Assembly: GCA_965112735.1 (NCBI GenBank)
Contig: OZ218956.1
Span: 1,860,001-1,924,000, forward strand
DNA length: 64,000 nucleotides
Reading direction: 5' to 3'
Source of the DNA: Phaeosaccion multiseriatum
Lineage: Eukaryota; Ochrophyta, other classes
In this document: positions 45,788-57,439 of the stretch, piece after piece
Position numbering within the stretch: position 1 is the first letter of the stretch
Layout of the letters: each line of letters begins with the position of its first letter
Notes under the pieces: model-generated
What the model was told of the DNA's origin: nothing
Database searches by the model: none
What the model saw: the letters and a program-made list of their open reading frames with translations, nothing else
Translations under genes and position numbers: made by a program

Positions 45788-46998
45788 GCAGGCAAGCAAA
45801 GCAGAGCATAGCAAAGCAAAGCAAAGCAAGCTAGAGCAAGCCAGAAAAGCCAGCCAGAGCAAGCAAGCCAAAGCAAGCCAGCAAACAAAGAAAGACACCA
45901 CCCTACCCCATGCCTTTTCCACTCACCGGCTTGAATCCCTTGCACAGGAAGCAGTCCTTGGCCTCAACACCCTGCGGCATATCGGCAAAGGCCTTCTCCC
46001 TCTGTGTCCCGTCGTGCATGTGAATCTTTCGCAACCTCTCCTCCTTGAGCCAGTTGAAGAATCCCCCGATACCCCCCCCCGAACCCCCATGCCTGCTTCC
46101 GCCCCCATCCTGCCATACCTCGTCCTGCGCCCCTGGAAGTGGCTTGGCCCTTCGCTGCCTCCCTTCGCCTTGCGGCCCCATATCTCCCAACGCTGAAGGG
46201 GTCCTGAGCCCCCCCTCTTCCTCTTCCTCCCCCTCATCCCCGTCCTCCTCCTCCTCCTCGTCTCCCACCTCCTCGTTCTTGCCGCTCATTTCTCCAGAGC
46301 TCTGCTCCAACAACACGGCCTTAGCAGCCTGCTCGGCTGTGTGGTGCCGCTGCCCGCTCGCCTCCGCAGCCGCCGCTGCCTTGGCCGCCTTCCGTTCTCT
46401 CTTAGCAGCCTGGGCAGCCCGCACGCGCATCTGCTTCGTCCTGATTCGGTGTGTGTGTGTGGGTGGGGGGGGGGGGAGTGAGAGAAGCGTATGGGGTGTA
46501 TGGGAGGCTACAAGAGAAGTAAAAAACAAACCAGCGCCCCAACCAGCCCCCCAATCACTCCCCCATCTCCCTCCCTCCCTCCCCGCCTCCCCGCCTCCCC
46601 CCCTCCCTCTCTCCCTCCCTCCCTCCCTCCCTCCGACCCCACACCCACGCACGTACGTCAGCGTAGTGTCCCACAGCGGCGAGTCGTCGTCGATCCTTCC
46701 CGGCACAGCCACATGCATCCCTGGCAGATGCGGCAACAAATTATACCACTCGTCCACCAGCCCTCCCGATAGCAGCGCACCCGTCAACGGCACCTCTACA
46801 CACCCCATAAAGTCATCCTCTCCTGCCAGATCCCAGTCAAACACGTCAAGCTGAAGCACTGCCCCTCCCCTCCTCACTGGGAGGTGGAATTCTTCGTCCC
46901 AGGCTGGGCTGAGGCTCTTTTTGACAAATCGCGTGGCCTCTTTGATCGTCATCTTGTCGCTCCATTGGTGATTGTGGCACGAGTATCTGTGGGAGGGC

Positions 46999-47063
<65 letters not shown>

Positions 47064-48126
47064 TGTGTGTGTATGTGTGTGTGTGCGTATTTGCGTGTTT
47101 GTGTTTGGGGGAGGGGAGATGGGAGAGGGGCATCAGTAATCGTGGCTGCGCTACTGCTGCTCTTTCGTGTCCACAACTATACGCTCATACCAAGACATCA
47201 CGCACGGCGCGCCAGGCCATAGACGGCGCCTCCTGCCCTCGTCTCACCCCCACAGCTGAGGCAGGAAACGGCTGACCGAAGGAGCTCCATCCACTGCCAT
47301 CCCTCCGGCAGGCTCCGTCCACTGCCTTCCATGACCACAACCCCGCAGGCCAGTCGTCTGCCCTCGAGCTCTGCCTCTGCCTCTGCCCCGCCGGCTCCGC
47401 GCCGGTCCTCACCTGCCCGTCAGTTTGAGTTTGACGTAAGGGTCACTCTTCCCACTAATGTCACAGGGTTGGAGATCCTGTCCCTGCACAATGTGCACAT
47501 ACAACTCCCCTACACTCATCGCCATCTGTTGGGTCTCAGTCAGCATGGGCTGCATGGCAAAGTAGCTCAGAGGGATGACGCGATAGTCCAGAATGGCCCC
47601 GTGGGCGTGATTGATGTCCGTGCCCTCTCCCCCCGCCTTCGGTCCGCCCTTTGTCCCTCCTCCTCCTCCTCCTCCTCCTCCTCCTGCTGCTGCTGCTGCC
47701 GCCGCCCGCCTTTCTCCCTCTTTTGGGCCAGTGTCCAAAATGTGAGGGGAACAGAAGAAGGGAGAGAGGGAGAGAGAGGGAGAGTGGTGTGTTGGGCGAC
47801 TATGACGGTTCATGTCTCTCTCTCCTGTGCCTCTCTCTCTCTCTCTCCCTTTCCCTTCCTTGTTCGTCAAGTTGAGCTCACGCACCTGTGGGCTTCCGGC
47901 CACGCCGAAACGCATGAGAGAAGGCCTGCCTCATATCCTTGCGGAAGGAGTGGTTAGGTGGCGACAAGGGCCGACTCCGACCAGGGCTCCCAGGAGGGGA
48001 AAGGCTCGAGCGGCTACGCTTGCCAGGGCTGATGCTACGGCGGGAGATGCTGGTGCTGCTGCTGATGCTGCTGGTGTCGGTGCTGTACATCTTGCCCTTG
48101 CGTCGAAAACCCTTGAAGAAAGACAT
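41331..48126 (-). CDS. C2-domain multipass membrane protein
   Basis: Eleven exons in transcript order: 48126-47886, 47719-47413, 46986-46657, 46440-45927, 45493-45359, 45142-45071, 44818-44690, 44483-43615, 43183-43045, 42555-42298 and 42044-41331. All phases join to 1235 residues. The N terminus is basic and Ser-rich (MSFFKGFRRKGKMYSTD). A full C2 domain spans about residues 155-280, split by one intron: GELYVHIVQGQDLQPCDISG, KSDPYVKLKLTG, AWDEEFHLPV, FDWDLAGEDDFMGCVEVPL. Its Asp clusters are those of calcium-binding C2 domains. Later exons hold GRIRLRLMYQHSPVKETMSF, the pair LLVMLIFPHLLFLCLHGLLA and LLLVLAGLLGHMCFTLYLYN with FALGVLALFLARL, and a final helix (AAVLLTVVGVVWAVCEVCL). Long acidic and Ser/Gly linkers separate them. 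It resembles MCTP-type proteins in outline (C2 plus C-terminal membrane segments), so a calcium-responsive membrane-contact role is inferred. The acidic run (about 43710-43880) is almost pure Asp/Glu. Confidence 0.78.
42720..43044. repeat. TTCC/CTCC array in a C2-gene intron
   Basis: About 300 bp of CTTC, CTCC and ATCC units in intron 42556-43044, giving purine-rich sequence on the transcribed gene's sense strand. Confidence 0.9.
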
Positions 48127-48618
48127 TTTTCTCTTCTTTGTGAGGCGCTGCTGCTGCTACTGCTACCGCTGCTCGTTATCGTTTACCTCTCTGATGTTTT
48201 TGCTGAACAGTGACATTTCCTCCGAACAACGTCCCAGACTTCAAGCGCTTACGCGTTGAGCATCAATCCTCTTCCTCGTCCTGGCGACAGATGAGTCCCC
48301 CTCTTGGCTACAGCGCCTTCACATCTGGTATTAGAGTTGTGAACTGTGAATTGAAGACATTGAAGACATTGAAGAGGGAGGAAAGAAGAAAGAAGAAAGG
48401 GGTCTTTTAATAATCCAACTTATCCTACCAAATCCGGATTTTTTTTTCCTTTTGTTGTTTCTTTTCTCTCCCATAAATCTTACTTAGCACAAGAGGAGGG
48501 AGCCAAATAGCCGAACAAGTGGGATGCTCACAGATCGAGTCGGCTGGTGGGAGAAGAGGGGAAGCGAGTAGAGTCAATCATAAATAAAGGGAGGGGAAAA
48601 GAGAGTATTGACACATAC
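48127..48618. promoter_or_regulatory. Divergent intergenic region C2 protein / kinase-phosphatase
   Basis: 492 bp between divergent starts. It has a moderately A+T-rich segment (about 48400-48500, including a T run). Should carry both promoters; no motif called. Confidence 0.45.
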
Positions 48619-49445
48619 ATGTTGAGGATGGGGATGGGAGGATTGAGACGGCGGCGGCCGCTGGTCCTACTGCTGGTACTTCTCTTGAGTAGTCATAAGG
48701 CCTGTGCCTTCGTTGGGCAGACAACGCCAACAGCAGCAGCAGCGAGGACAAGAAGGCGCGGTAGGGCGCCCCCCCCCCACCCACAATGGCAAAGCAGCAG
48801 CCTTAACCCACGCCCTTCTGCACTGGCCGCCATGTGGGACAACAACTACAAGATCGACCCCAAGTTGCTGCACCTTCACGAGCGTGTCAACAATGGGTCG
48901 TTCGGTACGTACTGTGCTCATGTCAACGTTTTTTTTTTTTTTTTTTTTTTTCATGTATGTATGCCTCCCGTCTCTGCCCGTCCTTCTCTGTCGACAGGGG
49001 TGGTCTTCACCGCTGACTTGGAAGGGGTGGGCCCCGTCATTGCAAAGTCTGCAGATGCCATGCAGGTAGATTGGGCAAGGGGCAGTCACAAAAGTCACGG
49101 GGTTTGTCGTGCGCCCTCTCGCCGACGAGGAGGATGTCATGCCTCCTGCCTGCCTTCCCTCCCCTGTTCGCACCTGGCTGTTGCTACTTGCCTCTTCCCC
49201 CCTCCTTCCCACCCTTTCTTTCGTGTGCTTCCCTCTCCACCCGCTGCCATGCATTGTATCTCTGCTGCCCTTGTTACCTGACCCCACCTCCTGCCTCCTC
49301 CTCTCCTCGTTCTGCTGCTGCCGATGCTGCTGCGGCTTCTCTCTCCTTTGCTCCTTCTGTTTGTCTCTCCGTCACGCCTCTGACTATCCCGCGCCTCAGG
49401 GGGAACTGAATGGAGCTCAGGTGGCTCGAGCACGAGAGTACCTCA

Positions 49446-49517
<72 letters not shown>

Positions 49518-52500
49518 GAGTGTGTGTATGTGCGTGTGTGTGCATGTGTGTATGTGTGTGTGTGTTGTGTGTGTCTGTGTGTCTGCGTGTGTTTGTGTGT
49601 GAATGTGTGTGCGCGCGCGTCCGAGAGAGAGAGAGATAGCGGTGGAGTGCGGCCTGTGGTGAAGGCAAGAGATTAGAGTTTTTTTACGGCTCGCTCTTTT
49701 GTCTCCCTTCTTGCTTGCCCCTGACCATGCCCATATGCCTCCTCCTAAGTGTCTCACCCTCGTCCCCCCCCGGCCCTCCCCTTCAACTCAAGGTGGAGGA
49801 GTTTGTGAATAGCAAGATTTCCGGGCCGGCGCGTCCGTGTACGCCCTTCACGGCCCCCTACCTGGGGAGCGCTGTAGTGGATCGAAATAGGTGGGTGGGT
49901 GGGTACGTGGGTGGGTGGGTGGGTGTGTATATGTGGGCGGATGGGGCGACGGGTGGGTGTGTGGATCGGTTCGTGGAGGTTCGGGGGTCGCCCCTCAGTA
50001 GTCTTACGTGCTTGCGTGCATGTGTGCGTGCGTGCGTTTTTGGCTTGGTAGGAGCTACGACCCAACGCCCTACTTCGTCCCGACATTAACCACCCCCCCG
50101 TCCCCTCCTCACTCCTCCATCCTCTGCCCGCAGATGGCGAGACTAACTAAGCACCCACCTTCCTCACTCATGCCTCACCCTGCCCGCAGATGGTGAGACT
50201 AACTGACCACCAACACCCGCCACCCTTCCTTACTCCTGCCTCCGCTGCCCCCCCCCCTGCTTGCCTGCCTTTCTTAGATGGCTGGTGTGGCGTAAGGTGG
50301 GCAGCGGAGTCACTCTCGAGCAGGCTCTCGAGGATGGAAGCTTGTTCCACAGGCTGATGATTGAGGAGGAGGGCGCGAAGGATGATGATGTTGATGATGT
50401 CGATGCTGATGACGACAGTTATGGCGAGGACGAGGACGTAGAGGAAGTGGACAAAGAGGGTGGAGGGAAGGACAGCAACAATAGCAAGAAGAAGAAGAAG
50501 AAGAAGAAGAAGAAGAAGAAGGCATCACAGTGTCTGGGGCTGGGCCGCTCTAGGGCGGAGGCCCTTCAAACGCTGCTAGCTCAGCTCGCCAAGGCCGTGT
50601 CTGCGGTTCACAGGGAGGGCATCGTACACAGAGACATCAAGCCCGCCAATATACTTCTGGACGAGGAGGTGAGTTTGAGTTTGAGTTCAAGAGGGAGAGG
50701 GGACCTCCCGACGGTCCCGGATTTAGTTTCAGATTCAGTCACAGTTTCAGTTTGAGGTTTGAGGGGTGCTGGACTGTCCTCTGCGTTGTATGTCTGAGAA
50801 GGAATGGACTGGGTGTGTGGGGTGACCAGCTCTGCCTACCGTGTGTGGGGTGACTAGCTCTGCCTACCCTGCCCTCCCCCCCCCCTTTCCCCTCTCACCC
50901 TTCCCCTATACTTCGAAGTAAGTTATTATTACATTTACAACTGTATCCCTCCTTTTCCTTTTCCCTTCCCTTCGCCTGCCCTTCCCTCGCCTCTCATCAG
51001 ACGGGATCGATTCGTCTCATCGACTTTGGCTCTGCCGCTGACCTCAAGGGCGCGAGGAAGACGGGCTTCGACAAGAAAAAGGCGGCCTGCAGCCCCGAGT
51101 ACGCCGCTCCAGAGGAGGTAGGTACGCAGGGCCACAGGCAGTGAGTAGGCACACACACCCTGCCTACATTGTCCCTTCACATCCTCACTCCCGTTAGCCT
51201 CTGACCTTGAAACTGACACAGTCCGCATGTTTCCCTCTCTCACTCTCTGTTCACTCCCCCTCCCTTTCCCTCTCCATCTCCCTCTCCCTCTCCCTCTCCC
51301 CTCCCCCTCCCTCCCCTCCGTCGATCAGTTCCTGGACCTGAGCTACCCTTGGGAGTTTGATGTGTATGGCATGGCAGTGACTTGGTTCCGCTGCGCCATG
51401 CCTTATCTACACGACACGTACGTGCAGCACCGCCCCTCCCAACCTCTCCTCTCCTCTCCGGGCCTCACTTCACCTCACCTCACCTCACCTCACCTCACCT
51501 CACTTGCGTCCCCTCCCCTCCCCTCACCTCACTTCACCTCACTTCACCTCACCTCACCTCACCTCACCTCACCTCACCTCACCTCACCTCACCTCACTTG
51601 CGTCCCCTCCCCTCCCCTCACCTCACCTCACCTCACCTCACCTCTCACCTCACTTGCCTCCCCTCCCCTCCCCTCACCTTTCCTCCCCTCCGCTCACCTC
51701 ACATCACCTCACATCACCTCACCTCACCTCTCATTTCACCTCACCTCACTTGCCTCCCCTCCCCTCCCCTCACCTCCCCTCCCCTCCCCTCACCTCCACT
51801 CCCCTCACCTCACCTCCCCTCACCTCACCTTCCCTCCGCTCACCTCACCTCACCTCTCACCTCACTTGCCTCCCCTCACCTCACCTCACCTCACCTCACC
51901 TCACCTCACCTCACCTCACCTCACCTCACCTCGCTTGCCTCCCCTCCCCTCCCCTCACCTCACCTCACCTCCCCTCACTTCCCCTCCCCTCACCCCCCCT
52001 CACACTCACCTCACTACCTCCCCTCCCCTCCCCTCCCCTCCCCCCTCGACCCCCACTCATGCAGCCAGCAGTGGAGCCGGTTCGTGACGGAACTCAAGTC
52101 AGAGGACTTTGACCTCGACTCGTGGCTGCAGGACAAGCTCCAAGAGACAGCCCTCTCAGACGATCTGGTGGAAGGTACGTAAGAGTTGACGTAAGAGTAA
52201 CATGAGGACGTGACGTAATTTCTCCTCACTGCCTCCACTGCCTTACTGACCTCCTCTCTTGACTAAGTAACTAGCATATATATATAATATATATATAAAA
52301 AAATAACTCACTCACTGTCTATCTACCTAACTATCCAACGCACTATTATATGCAGTGACGTCAAGTCAATTGAGGCTGTCGATAATGGTGATCTGACTTA
52401 ACCACCCACCCAACCCCACCCCTCCCACCCCCACTTCGCCCCACCCCATCCCACCCCATCCTACCCACCGCCCCAATCTGCCATCCACTGCCATCCACTG

Positions 52501-54716
52501 CCATCCACTGCCATCCGCCCCACGCACTGCCCCAATCTGCGGGATATCCACTGCCATCCACAGGCTTGAAATTCTTCAACGCTCAGGGCGGCCGCAGCTG
52601 GCGGCTTGTCAAAGCTATGTTGGAGGCTCGCCCCTCCAAGCGGCTCTCCTTGGACGAGCTTCTCTCGGACCCGTGGCTCCTGAATCGCCAACTACTGCAG
52701 CAGCCGCCCAGCAGCTCTGTCCAGGAGCAGGGGAAGGGTGGGGGGGGGGGCGACGTGCAGGCAGTAGTTGATGCCGTGGAGGACGCTAGCAAGAGCAGCT
52801 ATCGGACGGCAAAGAGCTTCTTCCAGGTAGGGGTGTGCACGTGTGTGAGTATGTGCGCGTTCATGCGTGCGTGTGTGTGTGTATGTGTGTGTGTGTGCAC
52901 GTGGAGTGAGTAGACATGGCGACTGACTCCGTTTGGTCCTCTGTCCTTACGCATGACAAGCCTTCCTTCCATCCCAATCCCCTCCTTCCTTCCCTCCCCC
53001 CTCCCCATCCACGACCATCCCACTGCCCCCCCCCCCCCGGGCCCCTCTAAGACCGTGATGGAGGAGCAAGTAGACGTGTGTTCAGTTGAACAGGTAGACC
53101 TCTCTGTAAGAGTGCTGCTGGAGAAACCGCTGGGGCTGAGCATGCGGGAGGGGGTAGACGGGAAGGGTGTCAGCATCGAGGCTCTTGTGCCGGGTAAGAC
53201 ACAAGAGAGAGAGAGAGAGAGATTGTGTGTGTGAGAGAGAGAGGCGTATGGGCAGAGAGGGAGAGAGAAGAAGCGTGTGTGGGCACAAGAGAAAAAAGGC
53301 GTATGGGCAGGGAGGGAGAGAGCACCGTGTGGGCATATTCTCTACACTTCTCCACCCTCTCTACTCTACTCTACTCTACTCTACCATCCCTACCATGCCC
53401 TCTTGTATCACCAACTGCTGCTGTATCACCAACTGCCGCTGCTCTACCCCTCACAGGTGGCAATGCAGAGATGAGCGGTCTGCTCCAAGTGGACGATTCC
53501 CTCGTGCTCGTGGGGGACTACAATGTCAGGGACTGGTGAGTGCAGGCAAGCAACCAGGGAGGGAGCGGGGGAGGAGGAAGGAAGGAAGGAAGGAAGGAAG
53601 GGGGGAGGGAGGGAGAGAAGAATGAGTCCTCTCCTCCACTTACCTACTCGCCCACCCTCCCTCCCTTCTTCCGAGTGTGTCTGCGTCAGCCAGTTCCATG
53701 AGCCCGCTGTGTCCCTTCCTCTGCCTGTACCTACCTGTGCCCCTGTGCCCCTGGTCCTGCGTCTGCCTCTACCTCTACCACTGCCTCACGCCATGTTCGT
53801 GTTTCTGTCTCTGCCCCTGCCCTGCCCCTGTATCACCAACTGCTGCCCCTGTGGAACGCCTCCTAGGCCCTTCTCGGAGGTCATGTCGTGCCTTCGCGTG
53901 TACAAGGGCGACAAGGTGCCACTTCTCTTCGAGAGGGACGCCTCCAGCGAGGAGAAGCATGTGAGTCGCTCAACCACCCAACTAACAGACTAACCAGGTA
54001 GCTAAGTTAGCTTGGTAACTGGCTTGATCAGCAACTACCTCCGGCTACTTTGTACATCTGTATTGTACTTTGTCCGCCTCAGGAGATGGCAAGCTAAGCT
54101 GCTCTGTCAGCAGTGCGTTTTTCTTTTGTGCCTGCCTTTCCTTTGTGTTATTTTCGTCTGTCCGCCTCCTTCATGGATGTGTGTCGGAGCCTCTGTTGGA
54201 GCGACTGTCTGACTCTCTCTCTCCTCCCTTCCTTCCTTCCTTCCTTCCTTCCTTCCTTCCTTCGTTCCTCTCCTTCCTTCCTTTCTTCCTTCCCTTCCCC
54301 GTCGCCCCTTTGCAGCGGAAGTTTACGGATGAAGTTTCGCCGTCGTTTGGAGCGACGTCGGAGGTAAGAAGTAAGAAGAACGAGGAGGAGGGGGAGCAGT
54401 AGGAAGGGGAGGAGAAAGAGGTGTTGGAGGAGCAGGAGGAAGGGGAAGAGGAGGAGAAGGACGGAGGAGGAGAAGAAGCCGCCTGCCTATCTGTGTCCGG
54501 ACGGGCGGGGGGGTGCTCTACAGAGCAGACAAGGCTCTCTCTCCCCGGGTAGTCGGGGCCGATGCCTCAAAGCAGCAGCAGCTGCACTGTGCGATGACTC
54601 AAGTGAAGGAAAGCTGCGACAGGAGCTTCGCTTTGCTTCGCTTTACTTCGCTTTACTTTCCCTTTCTCTGCGCGACTGGGGACCCCGTCTTGACGCTCTA
54701 CTGTCCTGACACTGCA

Positions 54717-54781
<65 letters not shown>

Positions 54782-57407
54782 CGTCTGTCTGTCTATCTGT
54801 CTGTCCGTCCATCTGTCTGTCCGTCCATCTGTCTGTCCGTCTGTCTGTCCGTCTGTCCGTCTGTCTGTCTGTCATGTTCTTTTCCATATATCTGTCTGTC
54901 TCTGTGTGTCCATCTGTCTGTCTGTCCTGACACTCCGCAGTTTTACGACGCCGGCGCTGCCAGCCTGTTGAACAAGCGAGCGGTGCAAGAGGACACTCAC
55001 GTGCTCTCCTCCTTCGTCGTCACACCCACCGCGGGGGGGGGGGACAAGGGGCTGGCCACCAACCGAGTGTGCCTGGCAGGGGTCTTCGACGGGCACAGGG
55101 GAGAAGGGGTGAGTGAGCGAGATGGATACAGTGGAGGAAGGGCGGGTATGTGTGTGTGTGAGTGAGTGAGTGAGTGAGTGAGTGAGACGGACTCAGGGGA
55201 GGCGGAGTGAGTGAATGAGACAGGGTATAGGAGAGGTGGTGTGAGTGAATGAGACAGGGTATAGGAGAGGTGGTGTGAGTGAATGAGACAGGGTATAGGA
55301 GAGGTGGTGTGAGTGAATGAGACAGGGTATAGGAGAGGTGGTGTGAGTGAATGAGACAGGGTATAGGAGAGGTGGTGTGAGTGAATGAGACAGGGTATAG
55401 GAGAGGTGGTGTGAGTGAATGAGACAGGGTATAGGAGAGGTGGTGTGAGTGAATGAGACAGGGTATAGGGTATAGGAGAGGTGGTGTGAGTGGGTGTCTC
55501 CCCTCCCTCTGTGTATGTGCATCGTTCACTCACTCGCTCACTCACTCACTCACTCACTCACTCACTCACTCACTCACTCATCACTCACTCATTCACTCCC
55601 CCCCTCTCTCACTCCCTCCCTCCCTTTCTCACTCCCTCCTTCACTCCCTCACTCCGCCACTCACGCACACCGCACACGCACACACGCCCCCCACCTTAGG
55701 CCAGCGCCTTCCTCGCTGACCGACTGCCCTCTATGGTGGAGAGGTCTCTTCAGCGCCAGCACCGCTCTGACGCGAGTGACATCTTGCCGCTGGCCTGGAG
55801 CGGGCTTGTGGAGCAGTACCAGGCCCTTCATGGGGAGGTGAGTGGGGAATATAAGTCAATGGGTGGGCGGGGGGTGGGATGGACGTGTGAGTGCGTGGGT
55901 GGAGTGGGGTTGTGCATGGATGGGGTGGGTATGTGGCTGGTGTCTTGTGTCCTGCTTTTTTGTGTATCCGTTCTCCTTAGCACTCGCTCTTTTTGTCTTT
56001 CTGTAACCGCGCCCCCATTTAGGACGGCTCCACCGCATGCGTGGCGCTGCTTGCGGAGGGGCACCTTCACTTCCTCAACTGCGGAGACTCAAGGGCCATC
56101 CTCGTGGGGCAGTAAGTGAAGGGGGGAGGGGGGAGGGAGGAAAGGAGGGGAGGAAGGAAGGAAGGAAGGAAGGAAGGGAGGGAGCGAGGGGGAGATCGAG
56201 TGGCATACCTTGGCTGCAACAAGGGTAGTAAGAAGCTGGGCTCTCAAGCTAAATGCGCAAACTGACTCGTAGCCCCCCCCCTCCCCCTCTCTCTCTCACT
56301 CTCTCTCTCTGCATGGAGCGCAGAGGCCACGAGAGCGACGGCAAAGAGGGCCCAGCTGTGATCCGCAGCACGAAGGACCACTCCTTAGAGGACGGGGAAG
56401 AGGTGGAGCGGATAGAGGCTGCGGGGGGGGAGGTGAGAGGAGCGGACGAAAAGAACAAGAACAAAACAAGAACACAAGAAGATATCCTTCTCTTCTCTTC
56501 ACTTTTCTTCCCTTCCCTTCCCTTCCCTTCCCTTCCCTTCCCTTCCCTTCCCTTCCCTTCCCTTCCCTTCCCCTTCCCTTCCCTTCCCTTTCATTCTCCT
56601 CCCTCTGAATGCTTGCTAAAGGCCCCGTGCGATGGATGATAGCCGTCTTCAGATGAGATCATTCCCCTTCTTGGGCTCTTTCTCTCTCTCATGCTATCTC
56701 TCCCTCCCTTCCTTCCTCCCTCCCTTCCTTCCTCCCTCCCTTCCTCCCCCCCGCCCTCCCTCCCTCCCTCCCTCCCTCCCTCCCGCCCCCCCTCCCTCCC
56801 GCCCTCCCTCCCTCCCTCCCTCCCTCCCTCCCTCCCTCTCTCCTTGTAGGTTCTGTGTGTGATGGGTTTGCCCCGTGTACGTGCCGGAAAGTGGGGACTT
56901 TCTGTGGCAAGGGCGCTTGGCGGGGCGGAGTGGAAGGATGCCGCCATCCTGCCGCTCGCAGACTTCCGTACGTGCCTATGTTTGTGTGTGAGCGTATGTG
57001 TGTGTGCAGGCCTTTGGCATACAGCAGGCCCAAATACTTCGACCACCATCGGTTGGAGAATGACGACCTTCCCTAAATCTGAAAGGGAGCAAAGTATCAC
57101 TCACCCTCCCTCCCTCCCTCCCTCCCTCCCTCTCTCCATCTCTCCCTCCCTCCCTCCCTCCTCCTTTGGCATGTGCATGCTGACTCAGAAACCATCAAGC
57201 TGCAACCGATTCACGAAACCGTTGTGGTGGCCACCGATGGGCTGTGGGGCAGCATGGACAGCGGCAGGGTGGCCCAGCTTGTTTCCGAGCTGCGATTTCA
57301 CCAGGTTGGGAGACTGCCTGACTGCCTGACTGTCTGACTGACTGACTGACTGACGACCTGACTGTCTGACTGTCTGACTGACTGACTGACTGACGGACGA
57401 CCTGACT

Positions 57408-57439
<32 letters not shown>

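Noticed and set aside
51227-52182. Long overlapping ORFs rich in Ser/Pro/His/Leu/Thr
   Set aside because: They are translations of the CTCAC satellite in a kinase-gene intron; all three frames are open.
52826-54941. Splitting the kinase and PP2C into two genes
   Set aside because: Every exon between them joins in phase, no stop or new leader is present, and the PDZ-like exons bridge the two. Kept as one gene, but flagged for transcript testing.
55195-55490. Possible CRISPR-like or direct-repeat array
   Set aside because: 34-bp units are contiguous without unique spacers; a minisatellite inside an intron.
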